Source of the DNA: RPQJ01 sp963732375
GTDB lineage: Bacteria > Pseudomonadota > Gammaproteobacteria > Steroidobacterales > Steroidobacteraceae
Assembly (NCBI GenBank): GCA_963732375.1
Contig: CAVSZE010000003.1
Span: 558,001-622,000 of the forward strand
Length of the DNA stretch: 64,000 bases
Reading direction: 5' to 3'
A program made the position numbers and the translations under genes. Below the pieces are notes generated by a model. That model was not told where the DNA came from. It made no database searches and saw only the letters and a list, made by a program, of their open reading frames with translations. Of this stretch, positions 43,107 to 51,964 are shown piece by piece (positions within the stretch are counted from its first letter, which is position 1; the number at the start of each line of letters is the position of its first letter).

Positions 43107-43307
43107 ATGACCGACATTAAAGGTCCAGCGATCGATCCGGAGGCCTTCCGCGTGGAAGGTCACTGCTGTGGTATCTGTTTGCCGGTACTGAAGGAACTTA
43201 CCGGAGAAGGCATCCGGTTCGAATTCTCGCCCGAAACCAAGGCGGAATTGTTCGCGGCCGGCGTCCTCCGCGCGGAGGACGAGAACGATCCGCCAAAGCA
43301 CAGCTAA
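43107..43307 (+). CDS. Small Cys-containing protein of unknown function
   Basis: This 66-residue protein has a good GGTGGAGAG site and reads MTDIKGPAIDPEAFRVEGHC, then CGICLPVLKELTG. The Cys pattern (CCGIC) could bind a metal. It is acidic toward the C-terminus and has no signal or membrane span. It converges on the CDF gene of the arsenic island. I do not recognise it. Confidence 0.55.
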   Translation: MTDIKGPAIDPEAFRVEGHCCGICLPVLKELTGEGIRFEFSPETKAELFAAGVLRAEDENDPPKHS

Positions 43308-43373
43308 CGGCGTGCGCAGTGGCTGCGGCCTCGGGAGCGCACCCTCGCCAATACGTGCCGGCGTGACACTTGA

Positions 43374-44279
43374 TCATCCCTGTCGCAGTGGCTGTTCGCA
43401 GCCATGGCACTTCTGCGCAGTCTCGATCTGAATCGTCGGGTGGGAAATTTCGAAGCGCTCGTGCAGTTCGGCAGCAACGGAATCCATGAACGCATCGCCT
43501 GGATAGCCGCCGGGCATGCGCAGGTGCACGCTCAGTGCGATGTCCGAGGTGCTGATGGCCCAGACGTGCAGATCGTGCACGTTCTCGACGCCGGGCTGCG
43601 ACAGCAGGTACGCCCGCACGTCAGCGAGGTCGACGGAGTCCGGCACACCGTCAAACATCAGGTGAAGACTCTGCCGGAACAGGCGCCACGTACCGACGAC
43701 GATGACCACCGCGATTGCAAGGCTGGCCGCTGGGTCGAGCCAACCCCAGTGGGTCCACATGTACAGGGCACCGGCGGCCACGACTCCGAGCGACACAAGC
43801 GCATCGGCGGCCATATGGAGGAACGCACCGCGGATATTGAGGTCGCGTGACCGTCCAGACATGAACAGCATTGCAGTGGCACCGTTGATGATGACGCCGA
43901 CCGCGGCCACTGCGATCATGGTCAGTCCCTCGGTCTGAACAGGGACTCGCAGCCGAGCGATGGCCTCCCATCCAAGTGATCCCATGGCGACGAGCAGCAG
44001 GACGGCATTCGCGAACGCGGCGAGGATCGATGCGCGGCGCCAGCCATAGGTGTGGCGATTGTCGGGCGCGAGCTGTCCCGCCATGCCGCCCGCCCACGCG
44101 AGGGCGAGGCCCGCCACGTCGCTTAAGTTATGGCCGGCATCGGCCAGCAAGGCCAGTGAATTAATTTTCCAGCCGTAGAAAGCTTCCACGGCGACGAACG
44201 CGATGTTCAGCCCGATACCGACCGCAAATGCCCGGCTGAAATTGCCTGGGGCGTGGTCGTGATCGTGCGCAGCGCTCAC
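43374..44279 (-). CDS. Cation diffusion facilitator (CDF/ZitB-type) metal exporter
   Basis: This 301-residue protein starts at GTG 44279 with AGGA eight bases upstream; GTG 44303 is the alternative. It has a His-rich N-terminus (HDHDHAP), six spans with HNLSDVAGLALAWAGG and DALVSLGVVAAGALY, and a C-terminal cytoplasmic metal domain (VHDLHVWAISTSDIALSVH). It ends in KCHGCEQ. It exports divalent cations such as zinc or cobalt. Its place at the end of an arsenic operon is noted below. Confidence 0.88.
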   Translation of the reverse strand: MSAAHDHDHAPGNFSRAFAVGIGLNIAFVAVEAFYGWKINSLALLADAGHNLSDVAGLALAWAGGMAGQLAPDNRHTYGWRRASILAAFANAVLLLVAMGSLGWEAIARLRVPVQTEGLTMIAVAAVGVIINGATAMLFMSGRSRDLNIRGAFLHMAADALVSLGVVAAGALYMWTHWGWLDPAASLAIAVVIVVGTWRLFRQSLHLMFDGVPDSVDLADVRAYLLSQPGVENVHDLHVWAISTSDIALSVHLRMPGGYPGDAFMDSVAAELHERFEISHPTIQIETAQKCHGCEQPLRQG

Positions 44280-44338
44280 GTACTCATTCCTGTCACCAAC
44301 CACGATCCGACCAGATTCAAGTGGAGTCGCATGGTCCG

Positions 44339-45424
44339 CTATCGGGCTCGTTGCCGGATACCGGCCTCATACCAGCCGTTGCTTGAGTTCACGACCCACA
44401 CGACCAGCAGCATCACCGGCACCTCGATCAACACGCCGACGACGGTAGCCAGGGCCGCGCCCGATTCGAAACCGAACAGGCTGATCGCCGCCGCGACCGC
44501 CAGCTCGAAGAAGTTTGAGGCACCGATGAGTGCCGACGGGCCAGCGATGCAGTGCTTCTCACCGGCCGCCCGGTTCAACCAGTAGGCGAGCGAGGAATTG
44601 AAGAACACCTGGATCAGGATCGGCACCGCCAGCAGTGCGATGACGAGCGGCTGATCAATGATCGCTTTACCCTGGAAGGCGAACAGCAGCACCAGGGTGA
44701 GCAGCAGGGCGCCGATGGACCACGGGCCGATCTTCGCCATGGCGGCATCGAACGTCGCTTGGCCCTTGGCGAGCAGCGACCGCCGTAAAAGCTGGGCAAG
44801 AATCACCGGGATCACGATGTAGAGCACGACCGATGTGATGAGCGTGTCCCAGGGCACGGTGATTGCGGCAATGCCGAGGAGCAGTCCCACGAGCGGCGCG
44901 AAGGCAACGACCATGATCGAGTCGTTGAGTGCGACCTGGGTCAGCGTGAACATGGGATCGCCGTTCGTCAGTCGACTCCAGACGAACACCATGGCGGTGC
45001 AAGGGGCCGCCGCGAGCAGAATCAGGCCGGCAATGTAGCTGTCGATCTGCTCCGCCGGCAGCCACGGCGAAAACAGGTTCCGAATGAAGATCCACGCGAG
45101 CAAGCCCATCGAGAACGGTTTCACGAGCCAATTCACGAACAGCGTCACGCCAATGCCGCGCACGTGCTGGCGAACTTCGTGCAGCGCGCTGAAATCTACT
45201 TTCACCAGCATCGGGATGATCATCAGCCAGATGAGCAGACCGACCGGAAGGTTGACCTTGGCGATCTCCATCGCTCCGACCGCCTGGAAGACACTGGGCA
45301 TGAGCTGCCCGAGAGCAATTCCGACCACGATGCAGATGAAGACCCAGATCGTCAGATACCGCTCAAAGAAGCTGAGCGGCGCTGCAGCGGCACGCTTGCC
45401 GATGACTTCACATTGTGCGGACAC
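44339..45424 (-). CDS. acr3: Acr3-type arsenite efflux permease
   Basis: This 361-residue protein starts at GTG 45424, seven bases after AGGAG. It has about ten spans; APCTAMVFVWSRLTNGDP and LNDSIMVVAFAPLVGLLLG are Acr3 family blocks, including the conserved Cys. It exports As(III), here probably energised with ArsA encoded upstream. It lies between arsA and the CDF gene in one leftward operon. Confidence 0.95.
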   Translation of the reverse strand: MSAQCEVIGKRAAAAPLSFFERYLTIWVFICIVVGIALGQLMPSVFQAVGAMEIAKVNLPVGLLIWLMIIPMLVKVDFSALHEVRQHVRGIGVTLFVNWLVKPFSMGLLAWIFIRNLFSPWLPAEQIDSYIAGLILLAAAPCTAMVFVWSRLTNGDPMFTLTQVALNDSIMVVAFAPLVGLLLGIAAITVPWDTLITSVVLYIVIPVILAQLLRRSLLAKGQATFDAAMAKIGPWSIGALLLTLVLLFAFQGKAIIDQPLVIALLAVPILIQVFFNSSLAYWLNRAAGEKHCIAGPSALIGASNFFELAVAAAISLFGFESGAALATVVGVLIEVPVMLLVVWVVNSSNGWYEAGIRQRAR

Positions 45425-45497
45425 GAGGAGTCTCCTGGCGAGCTACAGTCCGCGCGAACGGGCGCTGGCGCAGACGCAATGCACCCTGCAACGATGG

Positions 45498-47285
45498 TCA
45501 GGCACGTTTGGCCCCTGGCGTAGTCAGGCGCGGTCTGCCGGTCAGCTCCAGCAGGCGCTCCACGCCGACCGGCTCGTCCGCCAGCAATGGAATCACCGCA
45601 TAACGCGAGGAGTATTTGGTGGCCACTGCCTTGATCTGGCCGACCTCGGCAATCGCTCGCTGTCGTAGCAGGCGTGAAGCAGGACATGCCGCGGCCAGAC
45701 TGTTGTTGACGACCCACGCCCACGGCTCGATGCCGGCTCGACGCAGGTCATCCTGCAGATTGGCCGCTTCCAGCACCGGCGTGGTCTCGGCCAGGGTCAC
45801 CAGGAAGACCTTGGTCCGCTTCGGATCCTGCAGCAGCATCATCGGCGTCGTGAAGTGCATGCCGGTGGGTCCCACCTGGCGCGCAAATTCGCGGTGGTAC
45901 GCACCGGTGGCATCGAGCAGCAGCAGTGTGTGGCCCGTCGGCGCCGTGTCCATCACGACGAAGCGCTTACCGGCCTCGCGGAGGATCCTGGAGAACGCCT
46001 GGAAGACAGCGATCTCCTCAGTGCAGGGCGAGCGCAGGTCCTCCTCGAGCAACGCCCGCCCCTGTGCATCGAGGCGCGCGCCTTTGTCCGCGAGGACCTC
46101 CCGGCGGTAGCGCTCGGTCTCGACGTGGGGATCGATGCGGCTCACCGTGAGTTGGTCGAGCGAGCCGCTCAGCGTCTCCGCGAGGTGCGCGGCCGGATCG
46201 GAGGTCGTCAGGTGCACGGCATGACCACGCCGGGCCAGTCCTACCGCAATGGCGGCGGCCACCGTGGTCTTGCCGACCCCGCCCTTGCCCATCAGCATCA
46301 CGAGGCCATGGCCATCGGCCTCGATTCCATCCACGAGTTCGGCCAGGGACGGCGCTTCAAGCGTGGGCAGCGCGGCAGCCCGATCGGACGCGTCGGTCGC
46401 GTCCGGTTGCAGCAGCGACCGCAATGCCGTGAGCCCCACGACGTTGAAGGATTTGAGGGGCACGCGATCCTGCGGCAGAACGCGCAGCGTGTCGGGCAGA
46501 GCATCGAGCGCCACCTGTTCCCGCGCGATGATGGCCGCGGCGAGCGGGTCTTCCTGACCTTCGCTCGTGGGAAGAATGCCGTTGATGACCAGATGCTGTC
46601 GGCTCAGCCCGATCGCGGCGAGTTCTTCCTGCGTACGCGCCGCTTCCTGCAGGGTGCTCTGCTGCGCGCGAGCCACCAGCACCAGACGGGTGCGTGTCGG
46701 GTCGGCGAGCGCGTCGACCGCGGCGTGATACTGCGAGCGCTGCTTCTCGAGGCCCGAGAGCGGCCCCAGGCACGATGCCTCGCCCTGCCCGGCCTCCAGG
46801 AAGCTGGTCCACGCGCCCGGCAACTGCAGCAGTCGAATCGTGTGGCCGGTGGGGGCCGTGTCGAACACGATGTGGTCAAATCCCTCCGCCAGCTTGCCGT
46901 CAGTGAGCAGCGACGTGAACTCGTCGAACGCGGCGATCTCGGTGGTGCACGCTCCGGAGAGTTGCTCCTCGATGCCCTTGACGATGCTATCCGGCAACAC
47001 GCCGCGCACCGGCCCGACGATTCGCTCGCGATAGGCCTGTGCCGCCGCGGGAGGATCGATCTCGAGCGCGTAGAGGCGAGGTACCGCTTCGATCGCAGTC
47101 ACCTGGTTGCCAATCTTGATGCCGAACACCTGGCCCACGTTCGAGGCCGGGTCGGTACTGACCAGCAACACGCGCTTGCCGGGGTCGGCGAGGCTGACCG
47201 CCGTGGCGCAGGCGAGCGAGGTCTTGCCGACGCCACCCTTGCCGGTGAAGAAGAGGTATGCCGGCGCCTGGTCGATGAACTTCAT
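45498..47285 (-). CDS. arsA: ArsA arsenite-stimulated ATPase
   Basis: This 595-residue protein has two halves, each with a deviant Walker A GKGGVGKT (TGKGGVGKTSLACAT near 15; MGKGGVGKTTVAAAI near 330) and DTAPTGHT switch segments. It starts at ATG 47285, overlapping a GTG at 47288. It is the ATPase that drives the arsenite permease. Cys residues near CTTEI and CTEEI fit the metal-binding ArsA positions. It follows arsD by 15 bases. Confidence 0.95.
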   Translation of the reverse strand: MKFIDQAPAYLFFTGKGGVGKTSLACATAVSLADPGKRVLLVSTDPASNVGQVFGIKIGNQVTAIEAVPRLYALEIDPPAAAQAYRERIVGPVRGVLPDSIVKGIEEQLSGACTTEIAAFDEFTSLLTDGKLAEGFDHIVFDTAPTGHTIRLLQLPGAWTSFLEAGQGEASCLGPLSGLEKQRSQYHAAVDALADPTRTRLVLVARAQQSTLQEAARTQEELAAIGLSRQHLVINGILPTSEGQEDPLAAAIIAREQVALDALPDTLRVLPQDRVPLKSFNVVGLTALRSLLQPDATDASDRAAALPTLEAPSLAELVDGIEADGHGLVMLMGKGGVGKTTVAAAIAVGLARRGHAVHLTTSDPAAHLAETLSGSLDQLTVSRIDPHVETERYRREVLADKGARLDAQGRALLEEDLRSPCTEEIAVFQAFSRILREAGKRFVVMDTAPTGHTLLLLDATGAYHREFARQVGPTGMHFTTPMMLLQDPKRTKVFLVTLAETTPVLEAANLQDDLRRAGIEPWAWVVNNSLAAACPASRLLRQRAIAEVGQIKAVATKYSSRYAVIPLLADEPVGVERLLELTGRPRLTTPGAKRA

Positions 47286-47300
47286 CACAGCCTCATCGGC

Positions 47301-47942
47301 TCAGCAGCACTTCGACGGTGTGCCCGTTGCGGGCGCCGCCGCAGTGGGTCCACAGCAAGCTCCCTGGGATGGCGCGCTGCTTGCGGACACCACCTCGATG
47401 GCCGGCGCACTGATCTTCTTGTCGAGGTGCCGGCGCGCAAGCGCCACCAAGGCGCGAGCGGGGGCGTCCTTGACCTTCTGCGCGAGATCCACGGCCAGCC
47501 GAACGTCGGCATCGGCGACGCCGAGTTTGCGCGCCCGCTCAAAATGGAACTCAAAGCAGGACTCACAGTTCGAGGCAATCGCCGCGCCGATGGCCACCAG
47601 CTCGGCGACCTGTTCCGTGAAGATGGAAGTCGCAGGGGTAACGCCGGCCCACTGCGCCAGTTGACTCCGCGACGGATACGGGAGGCCACGGTGCTTGACC
47701 TCGCCGTCCGCGACAATCGCCGGCAATGCCGCCTCACCCTGCGCATGCAGCAAGTCGCGGATCGTGGCGTGGTTCGCGAAGGCCTGTGGCTGCTGGGCGA
47801 GGTTGAAGCGCTCGACGGTCACGCCCTGCTTCTTGAGCCAGTCCACATCCGCGGCGAATTCGACCAGGGCCTGATCGACATCCACGCCGCAGACACCCGT
47901 GCTGCAGCACAGTGCCGGATCAAAAATCTGAATGGCCTTCAT
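47301..47942 (-). CDS. arsD: ArsD metallochaperone fused to an AhpD/CMD-like domain
   Basis: This 213-residue protein starts at ATG 47942. The first about 110 residues are ArsD with the As-binding Cys12, Cys13 and Cys18 (PALCCSTGVCG). A second domain, about 115-185, reads TSIFTEQVAELVAIGAAIAS and NCESCFEFHFERARKLG, resembling carboxymuconolactone decarboxylase/AhpD with a CxxC then His. The tail has two vicinal Cys pairs (ACCGP and SKCC). ArsD hands As(III) to ArsA. The extra domain is unusual and could be redox-active. Confidence 0.88.
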   Translation of the reverse strand: MKAIQIFDPALCCSTGVCGVDVDQALVEFAADVDWLKKQGVTVERFNLAQQPQAFANHATIRDLLHAQGEAALPAIVADGEVKHRGLPYPSRSQLAQWAGVTPATSIFTEQVAELVAIGAAIASNCESCFEFHFERARKLGVADADVRLAVDLAQKVKDAPARALVALARRHLDKKISAPAIEVVSASSAPSQGACCGPTAAAPATGTPSKCC

Positions 47943-47955
47943 GAAATTCCCCGTT

Positions 47956-48435
47956 TCAAGCAGTGACAGCCGCGATCTTGTCCATCGCAGCCTTGAGTGC
48001 CGGCTTGTCATGCCGCAAGGAGTCGAGCGGTAGCGCCAGGAACGCTTCGATGCGCGCCCGCAATATTCGATAGGCGGTCATGAATGCGGCGTCGATGTCC
48101 GCGTCGGTACCGGTGGCATGGGCCGGATCGTCGACACCCCAGTGCGTGCGCAGTACCGGCCCGAGGTAGGCAGGGCAGGTCTCACCCGCGGCACTGGCGC
48201 AGACGGTCACGACGATGTCGGGCGTGAGCGGCAGGCTGTCCCACGACTTGCTGTGATAGCCCTCGGCCGGGATACCTTCGCGTGCCAGCAGTGCGAGCGA
48301 GCGCGGATGCACCTTGCCCGTGGGCTTGCTGCCCGCGCTCATGGCCGTCCAGCTGGCAGGCGCCAGGTGATTGAAGGTCGCCTCGCCGAGGATCGAGCGG
48401 CACGAGTTGCCGGTACACAGAAACAGCACGTTCAT
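47956..48435 (-). CDS. arsC: Arsenate reductase, low-molecular-weight phosphatase type
   Basis: This 159-residue protein opens with VLFLCTGNSCRSILGEA, the P-loop of thioredoxin- or glutathione-linked LMW-PTP arsenate reductases. DIVVTVCASAAGETCPAYLG supplies later Cys residues. It reduces As(V) to As(III) for export. It follows arsR by 13 bases and precedes arsD by 13. Confidence 0.94.
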   Translation of the reverse strand: MNVLFLCTGNSCRSILGEATFNHLAPASWTAMSAGSKPTGKVHPRSLALLAREGIPAEGYHSKSWDSLPLTPDIVVTVCASAAGETCPAYLGPVLRTHWGVDDPAHATGTDADIDAAFMTAYRILRARIEAFLALPLDSLRHDKPALKAAMDKIAAVTA

Positions 48436-48448
48436 GATCTGGATCCTT

Positions 48449-48781
48449 TCACTGCGCCTTCCTCTTGCGGGCCGGCGCCGCGGTCGGTGCGCAGGAGCGG
48501 CCGCCGCAGCAGTTGTCAGTCAGGAAGCCGAGCAACGCGTTCATTTCGTCGAAGTTTGCCGAGTAGTAGTTGAAGCGGCTCTCAGGCCGCACCTGAACCA
48601 GACCTGCATGGCTCAGGGTCTTCATGTGGAACGAGAGCGTGCTGGAGGGAATGCCCAGACGTTCCGCAATCTCGCCGGCGGCCAGGCCTTCCGGACCGGC
48701 CTGTACGAGCAGGCGAAACACCTCCAGGCGGCTGTCCTGCGCCAATGCTGCGAGGGACTCAACGGCGGCCTTAATGTTCAT
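48449..48781 (-). CDS. arsR: ArsR-family repressor (arsenic operon, arsC side)
   Basis: This 110-residue winged-helix protein starts at ATG 48781 (MNIKAAVESLAALAQDSRLE). The recognition helix region is GIPSSTLSFHMKTLSHAGLV. The C-terminus has NCCGGRSC, vicinal Cys that can bind As(III), in place of the classic ELCVCDL. It is the first gene of the arsR-arsC-arsD-arsA-acr3-CDF set, with a promoter and candidate operator just upstream. Confidence 0.92.
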   Translation of the reverse strand: MNIKAAVESLAALAQDSRLEVFRLLVQAGPEGLAAGEIAERLGIPSSTLSFHMKTLSHAGLVQVRPESRFNYYSANFDEMNALLGFLTDNCCGGRSCAPTAAPARKRKAQ

Positions 48782-48783
48782 CC

Positions 48784-48817
48784 TTCTAGAATGGTAGAAA
48801 TAATGTCCCCCTGTCAA
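48784..48817 (-). promoter_or_regulatory. Promoter and candidate ArsR operator of the arsC-side operon
   Basis: On the minus strand a perfect -35 TTGACA (complement of 48812-48817) is followed by a weak -10 area. TTCTA-GAATGG-TAGAA (48784-48799) forms an inverted repeat immediately before the arsR start, where a repressor would block transcription. The operator call rests on symmetry and position. Confidence 0.55.
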
Positions 48818-48872
48818 CTCCGGACCTTCCACGCTATGCGCTCGGGGGCATTGGCTCCGTCGAGCGGTCGGC

Positions 48873-49559
48873 TTAGATCAGCTTCAGGGTTCCCGACAGC
48901 GTCAGGTAGGTGCCGATCGCAACGATCAGCCACGCGTTCACGGTCTGCAGCGGACCCTGCCAGCGCTGCACACCGCCGAGAACGTCCGCACCGGCCTGCG
49001 CACCGAACAGAACGCCCAGTGCCACGATGGCGACGGGTACTGCCGTGGCGAGCCCGTAGATGACGAATAGGGGAAGCTGCGCGGGAGCCGTCAGCGAGAG
49101 CGGCAGCAGGCTGCCGAAAAACAGCGCCGCCGAGGTCGGACAGAAAGTCAGCGCAAACAGTACGCCCAGCAGGAATGCACCGGGTAAGCCGCGATTGGCC
49201 AGGCCTTCAGTGGTGCCGGGCCGGGCGGGGCCAAAGCTGAGCCTCAATGGAATCCAGCCGAGCAACACGAGCCCGACGACGATCAGCAGCGGACCAATAA
49301 ACGGCTCGAGGACGGTCTGCAGGAAACGCGAGGTCTGCGGCGCCGCCGCAATGCCCCAGGCGACGAGTACCCCCACGGCCACGTACGCGACGGCGCGCCC
49401 GGTGGCGTAGGCCAGTACCCCTGCAATGGCGCGACGCTTCGTGTCGAGACGACGCGCGAGGAATGACACCGCAGCAATGTTCGTCGCGAGCGGGCACGGG
49501 CTGACGGAGGTCATCAACCCGAGCCAGGCTGCAGCGAGCGCCGCAGCGAGAAGACTCAA
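48873..49559 (-). CDS. arsG: ArsG-like/CcdA-type permease
   Basis: This 228-residue protein has about six spans of the CcdA/DsbD type (SVSPCPLATNIAAVSFLARR, FCPTSAALFFGSLLPLS). Its start overlaps the ArsF-like gene stop by four bases. ArsG proteins export trivalent aromatic arsenicals in arsEFG systems. A plain CcdA electron carrier is the alternative, but the ArsE/ArsF-like neighbours favour ArsG. Confidence 0.8.
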   Translation of the reverse strand: MSLLAAALAAAWLGLMTSVSPCPLATNIAAVSFLARRLDTKRRAIAGVLAYATGRAVAYVAVGVLVAWGIAAAPQTSRFLQTVLEPFIGPLLIVVGLVLLGWIPLRLSFGPARPGTTEGLANRGLPGAFLLGVLFALTFCPTSAALFFGSLLPLSLTAPAQLPLFVIYGLATAVPVAIVALGVLFGAQAGADVLGGVQRWQGPLQTVNAWLIVAIGTYLTLSGTLKLI

Positions 49560-50032
49560 GAAACGCTGCCCAGATGACGGCGGACGGCGTCCACCACGTA
49601 CGCCTCGAATGCCGGTTCATCCTTCTGCTTCGTCCAGACCTGCTGCAGGTTCTCCCAGCGAACCTCCTGCCCCTTCGCGAGGTCGGAGACGATGACCGTC
49701 TTGCTGATCAGCCGGTAGTCCTGGACGAAATGCTCGTTGCCGGGACCATCGAGGTTCACGGTGCGCAATGCGATGCGACCACTCTGAATCTCGGGCGCAA
49801 AGTTGCGCTCGACACATTCCCGGGTGAGTCGCTCGATGCGCATGCAGGTCGCGCAACGAACGTCGCTGCTGAAGTACGTCACCAGGATGGCATCGGCGGT
49901 GACTCCCGGCTGGGTCGTGACGACCTTCGAGGGAACCGCAGGCAGATCGGATACCTGTCGCGCCTGTTGAACGGCCGCCCAGCAGCCCACCGCGGCCAGC
50001 GCAAAGAGCGCCCACTTGAGGAATCGCTTCAT
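49556..50032 (-). CDS. arsF: ArsF-like nitroarsenical reductase component
   Basis: This 158-residue protein has a signal anchor at the N-terminus (FLKWALFALAAVGCWAAVQ) and a thioredoxin-like domain with YFSSDVRCATCMRIE (CxxC). It resembles the ArsF family of nitrophenyl-arsenical nitroreductase subunits. It lies between the ArsE-like and ArsG-like genes and is coupled to the latter by a four-base overlap. Confidence 0.78.
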   Translation of the reverse strand: MKRFLKWALFALAAVGCWAAVQQARQVSDLPAVPSKVVTTQPGVTADAILVTYFSSDVRCATCMRIERLTRECVERNFAPEIQSGRIALRTVNLDGPGNEHFVQDYRLISKTVIVSDLAKGQEVRWENLQQVWTKQKDEPAFEAYVVDAVRRHLGSVS

Positions 50033-50034
50033 GG

Positions 50035-50265
50035 TCAGCTCAGCAGCTTCTTCGCTTCGTCGAGCGACGGCACTTTGCCGCTCACTTTCACGGCGCCATC
50101 AACGGCCAGCGCGGGCGTGAACATCACGCCGAAATCGGCGAAACGCTTCACGTCGGTGATCTTCTCAAGCTCGTAGGTCAGGCCCATGTCGTGTGCGGCC
50201 TGTTCGGCCACCGCCGTGAGGGCGCGGCACTTCGCGCAGCCGGAGCCGAGGATCTGGATCTTCAT
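50035..50265 (-). CDS. arsE: ArsE-like small thioredoxin-fold protein
   Basis: This 76-residue protein reads MKIQILGSGCAKCRALTAVA, a redox-active CAKC thioredoxin of the small TM0996/ArsE type. It ends two bases before the ArsF-like gene. Such proteins supply electrons in arsEFG systems. The gene lies downstream of the ArsP-like permease. Confidence 0.85.
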   Translation of the reverse strand: MKIQILGSGCAKCRALTAVAEQAAHDMGLTYELEKITDVKRFADFGVMFTPALAVDGAVKVSGKVPSLDEAKKLLS

Positions 50266-50293
50266 ACGTCATCTCCTGCGAGGTGGCCCCGCA

Positions 50294-51616
50294 TCAGTTC
50301 AACAGCAGGCCATAACCCAGGCCCGTAATCGTCGCCATGACGACGACCAGCGAGACGTAGGTGACGGTCTTCTTCAGTCCAATGATCGAGTTGAGCACCA
50401 GCATGGCGGGCAGGCTGAGCGCGGGGCCGGCGAGCAAGAGTGCGAGTGAGGGACCCGCGCCCATGCCACTGCCGACGAGCCCCTGCACGATCGGGACTTC
50501 GGTCAGCGTCGCGAAGTACATGAATGCGCCGGCGATCGCGGCGAAGAAGTTGGCCGCGATGGAATTTCCACCGACGAGGCCGCTGATCCACTCCGACGGA
50601 ATCATGCCTTCGTGGCCCGGCCGACCGAGCAGGAACCCCGCGACCAGCACGCCGCCGAGCAGCAGCGGCACGATCTGCTTGGTGTAGCTCCATGCCTGAT
50701 CGAACCACTCACCGGCTTCACCCTCTTTCCCTGCGGTGAGCCATGCGAGCCCGAGCACCGCGACGAGGAACGGCCAGGTCGGGTGCCCGGGGAGCGCGAA
50801 CGCTGTAATCACCGTGGTTACTGCAACCGTGGCGATGCGCTTCGGCTCGAGCTTGAACCAACGCCACAACATGAACGCCAGCACGACGCCGAGGCTCGAG
50901 GTGACCAGCCACTTGATCGAGTACACTGCCGCAAAGAACCCGGTCTTCTCTGAAGCCGCGCCCCAGTTGGCGAACACCAGGATGCCGACCAGCACCGCAA
51001 AGAATGCGGCCGTCTTCGACAGCGGTCGTCCGGCCTCCGGCTCGGGCAGTGCCACGGCGGCGGCGACTTTAGCCTTCTCCTCATGGCGGAACATGAAGGC
51101 CATCAGCAGGCCAATGATTACGCTGAACACCACGGCACCGACGGCGCGCGCAAGCCCGAGCTGCACACCGAGCACCTTCGCCGTCATGACGATGGCCAGC
51201 ACGTTGATCGCCGGACCGGAGTAGAGGAAGGCCGTCGCCGGGCCGAGGCCCGCGCCCATGCGGTAGATGCCGGAGAACAGTGGCAGCACAGTGCACGAGC
51301 AGACGGCCAGGATGGTTCCCGAAACCGAGCCGACCCCGTAGGCGAGCGGCTTCGGCGCCTTCGGGCCCAGAAATCGCATCACCGAGGCCTGCGAGACAAA
51401 CGCGGCGATGGCACCCGCGATCCAGAACGCGGGCAGCAGGCACAGCACGACGTGCTCCCGTGCGTACCACTTGGTGAGTTCCAGCGCCTCGGTGACGGCC
51501 CCATCAAAGCGCGGCTGGCCGACTGGGAGAAAGTAGACGGCGGCGAAGACAGCGGCCAGAAGACCGAAGATCTTCAGCTCATGCCGGGTGCCAGGTTCGA
51601 GTGTCAGGGTCGTCAT
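50294..51616 (-). CDS. ArsP-like permease (DUF318/PF03773)
   Basis: This 440-residue protein has about 10-11 spans. The motif AVCSCTVLPLFSGIY holds the Cys residues found in this permease family, which includes ArsP, an exporter of trivalent organoarsenicals. It lies between an arsR and the arsEFG-like genes. Other members move metals or serve unknown roles, so its substrate is inferred from context. Confidence 0.85.
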   Translation of the reverse strand: MTTLTLEPGTRHELKIFGLLAAVFAAVYFLPVGQPRFDGAVTEALELTKWYAREHVVLCLLPAFWIAGAIAAFVSQASVMRFLGPKAPKPLAYGVGSVSGTILAVCSCTVLPLFSGIYRMGAGLGPATAFLYSGPAINVLAIVMTAKVLGVQLGLARAVGAVVFSVIIGLLMAFMFRHEEKAKVAAAVALPEPEAGRPLSKTAAFFAVLVGILVFANWGAASEKTGFFAAVYSIKWLVTSSLGVVLAFMLWRWFKLEPKRIATVAVTTVITAFALPGHPTWPFLVAVLGLAWLTAGKEGEAGEWFDQAWSYTKQIVPLLLGGVLVAGFLLGRPGHEGMIPSEWISGLVGGNSIAANFFAAIAGAFMYFATLTEVPIVQGLVGSGMGAGPSLALLLAGPALSLPAMLVLNSIIGLKKTVTYVSLVVVMATITGLGYGLLLN

Positions 51617-51637
51617 ACGATGCTCCGCCAGACTGCT

Positions 51638-51955
51638 TCAGGCGCATTCACATGCAATGCGCTTCGCCGGTCGCGCGACGCGTGCCTTGTCCAGACAGTC
51701 GATGAAATGCCCGACGCAATCCAGTTCAAGGCGATAGAAGATCTTCTGGCCGCGCTTGTCGCTGGAGACGACGCCCGCCTCGCGCAGGATGTCGAGGTGC
51801 TTTGAGGTGGTGGACCAGCCGAGCCCGACGGCATGCACGAGGTCGCACACGCAACGCTCGCCGCCCATCAGGGTGCGAACAAGCGTCAGTCTTCCCGGAT
51901 TGCCGAGGGCTTTGAACACCTCGTCGGGCGAGGCGCGGAGGGGCTTGCTGACCAT
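51638..51955 (-). CDS. arsR: ArsR-family repressor (organoarsenical side)
   Basis: This 105-residue protein starts at ATG 51955 (MVSKPLRASPDEVFKALG). It has the metal-binding ERCVCDL motif and a recognition helix WSTTSKHLDILREAG. Extra Cys residues near the C-terminus (IACECA) may add As(III) binding. It heads the permease-arsE-arsF-arsG set and probably senses trivalent arsenicals. Confidence 0.92.
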   Translation of the reverse strand: MVSKPLRASPDEVFKALGNPGRLTLVRTLMGGERCVCDLVHAVGLGWSTTSKHLDILREAGVVSSDKRGQKIFYRLELDCVGHFIDCLDKARVARPAKRIACECA

Positions 51956-51964
51956 GCCGGCATT

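Noticed and set aside
45855..47966. A 703-codon plus-strand frame over arsA and arsD
   Set aside because: It is antisense to arsA with two Walker A motifs; its product is compositionally biased and has no recognisable domain.
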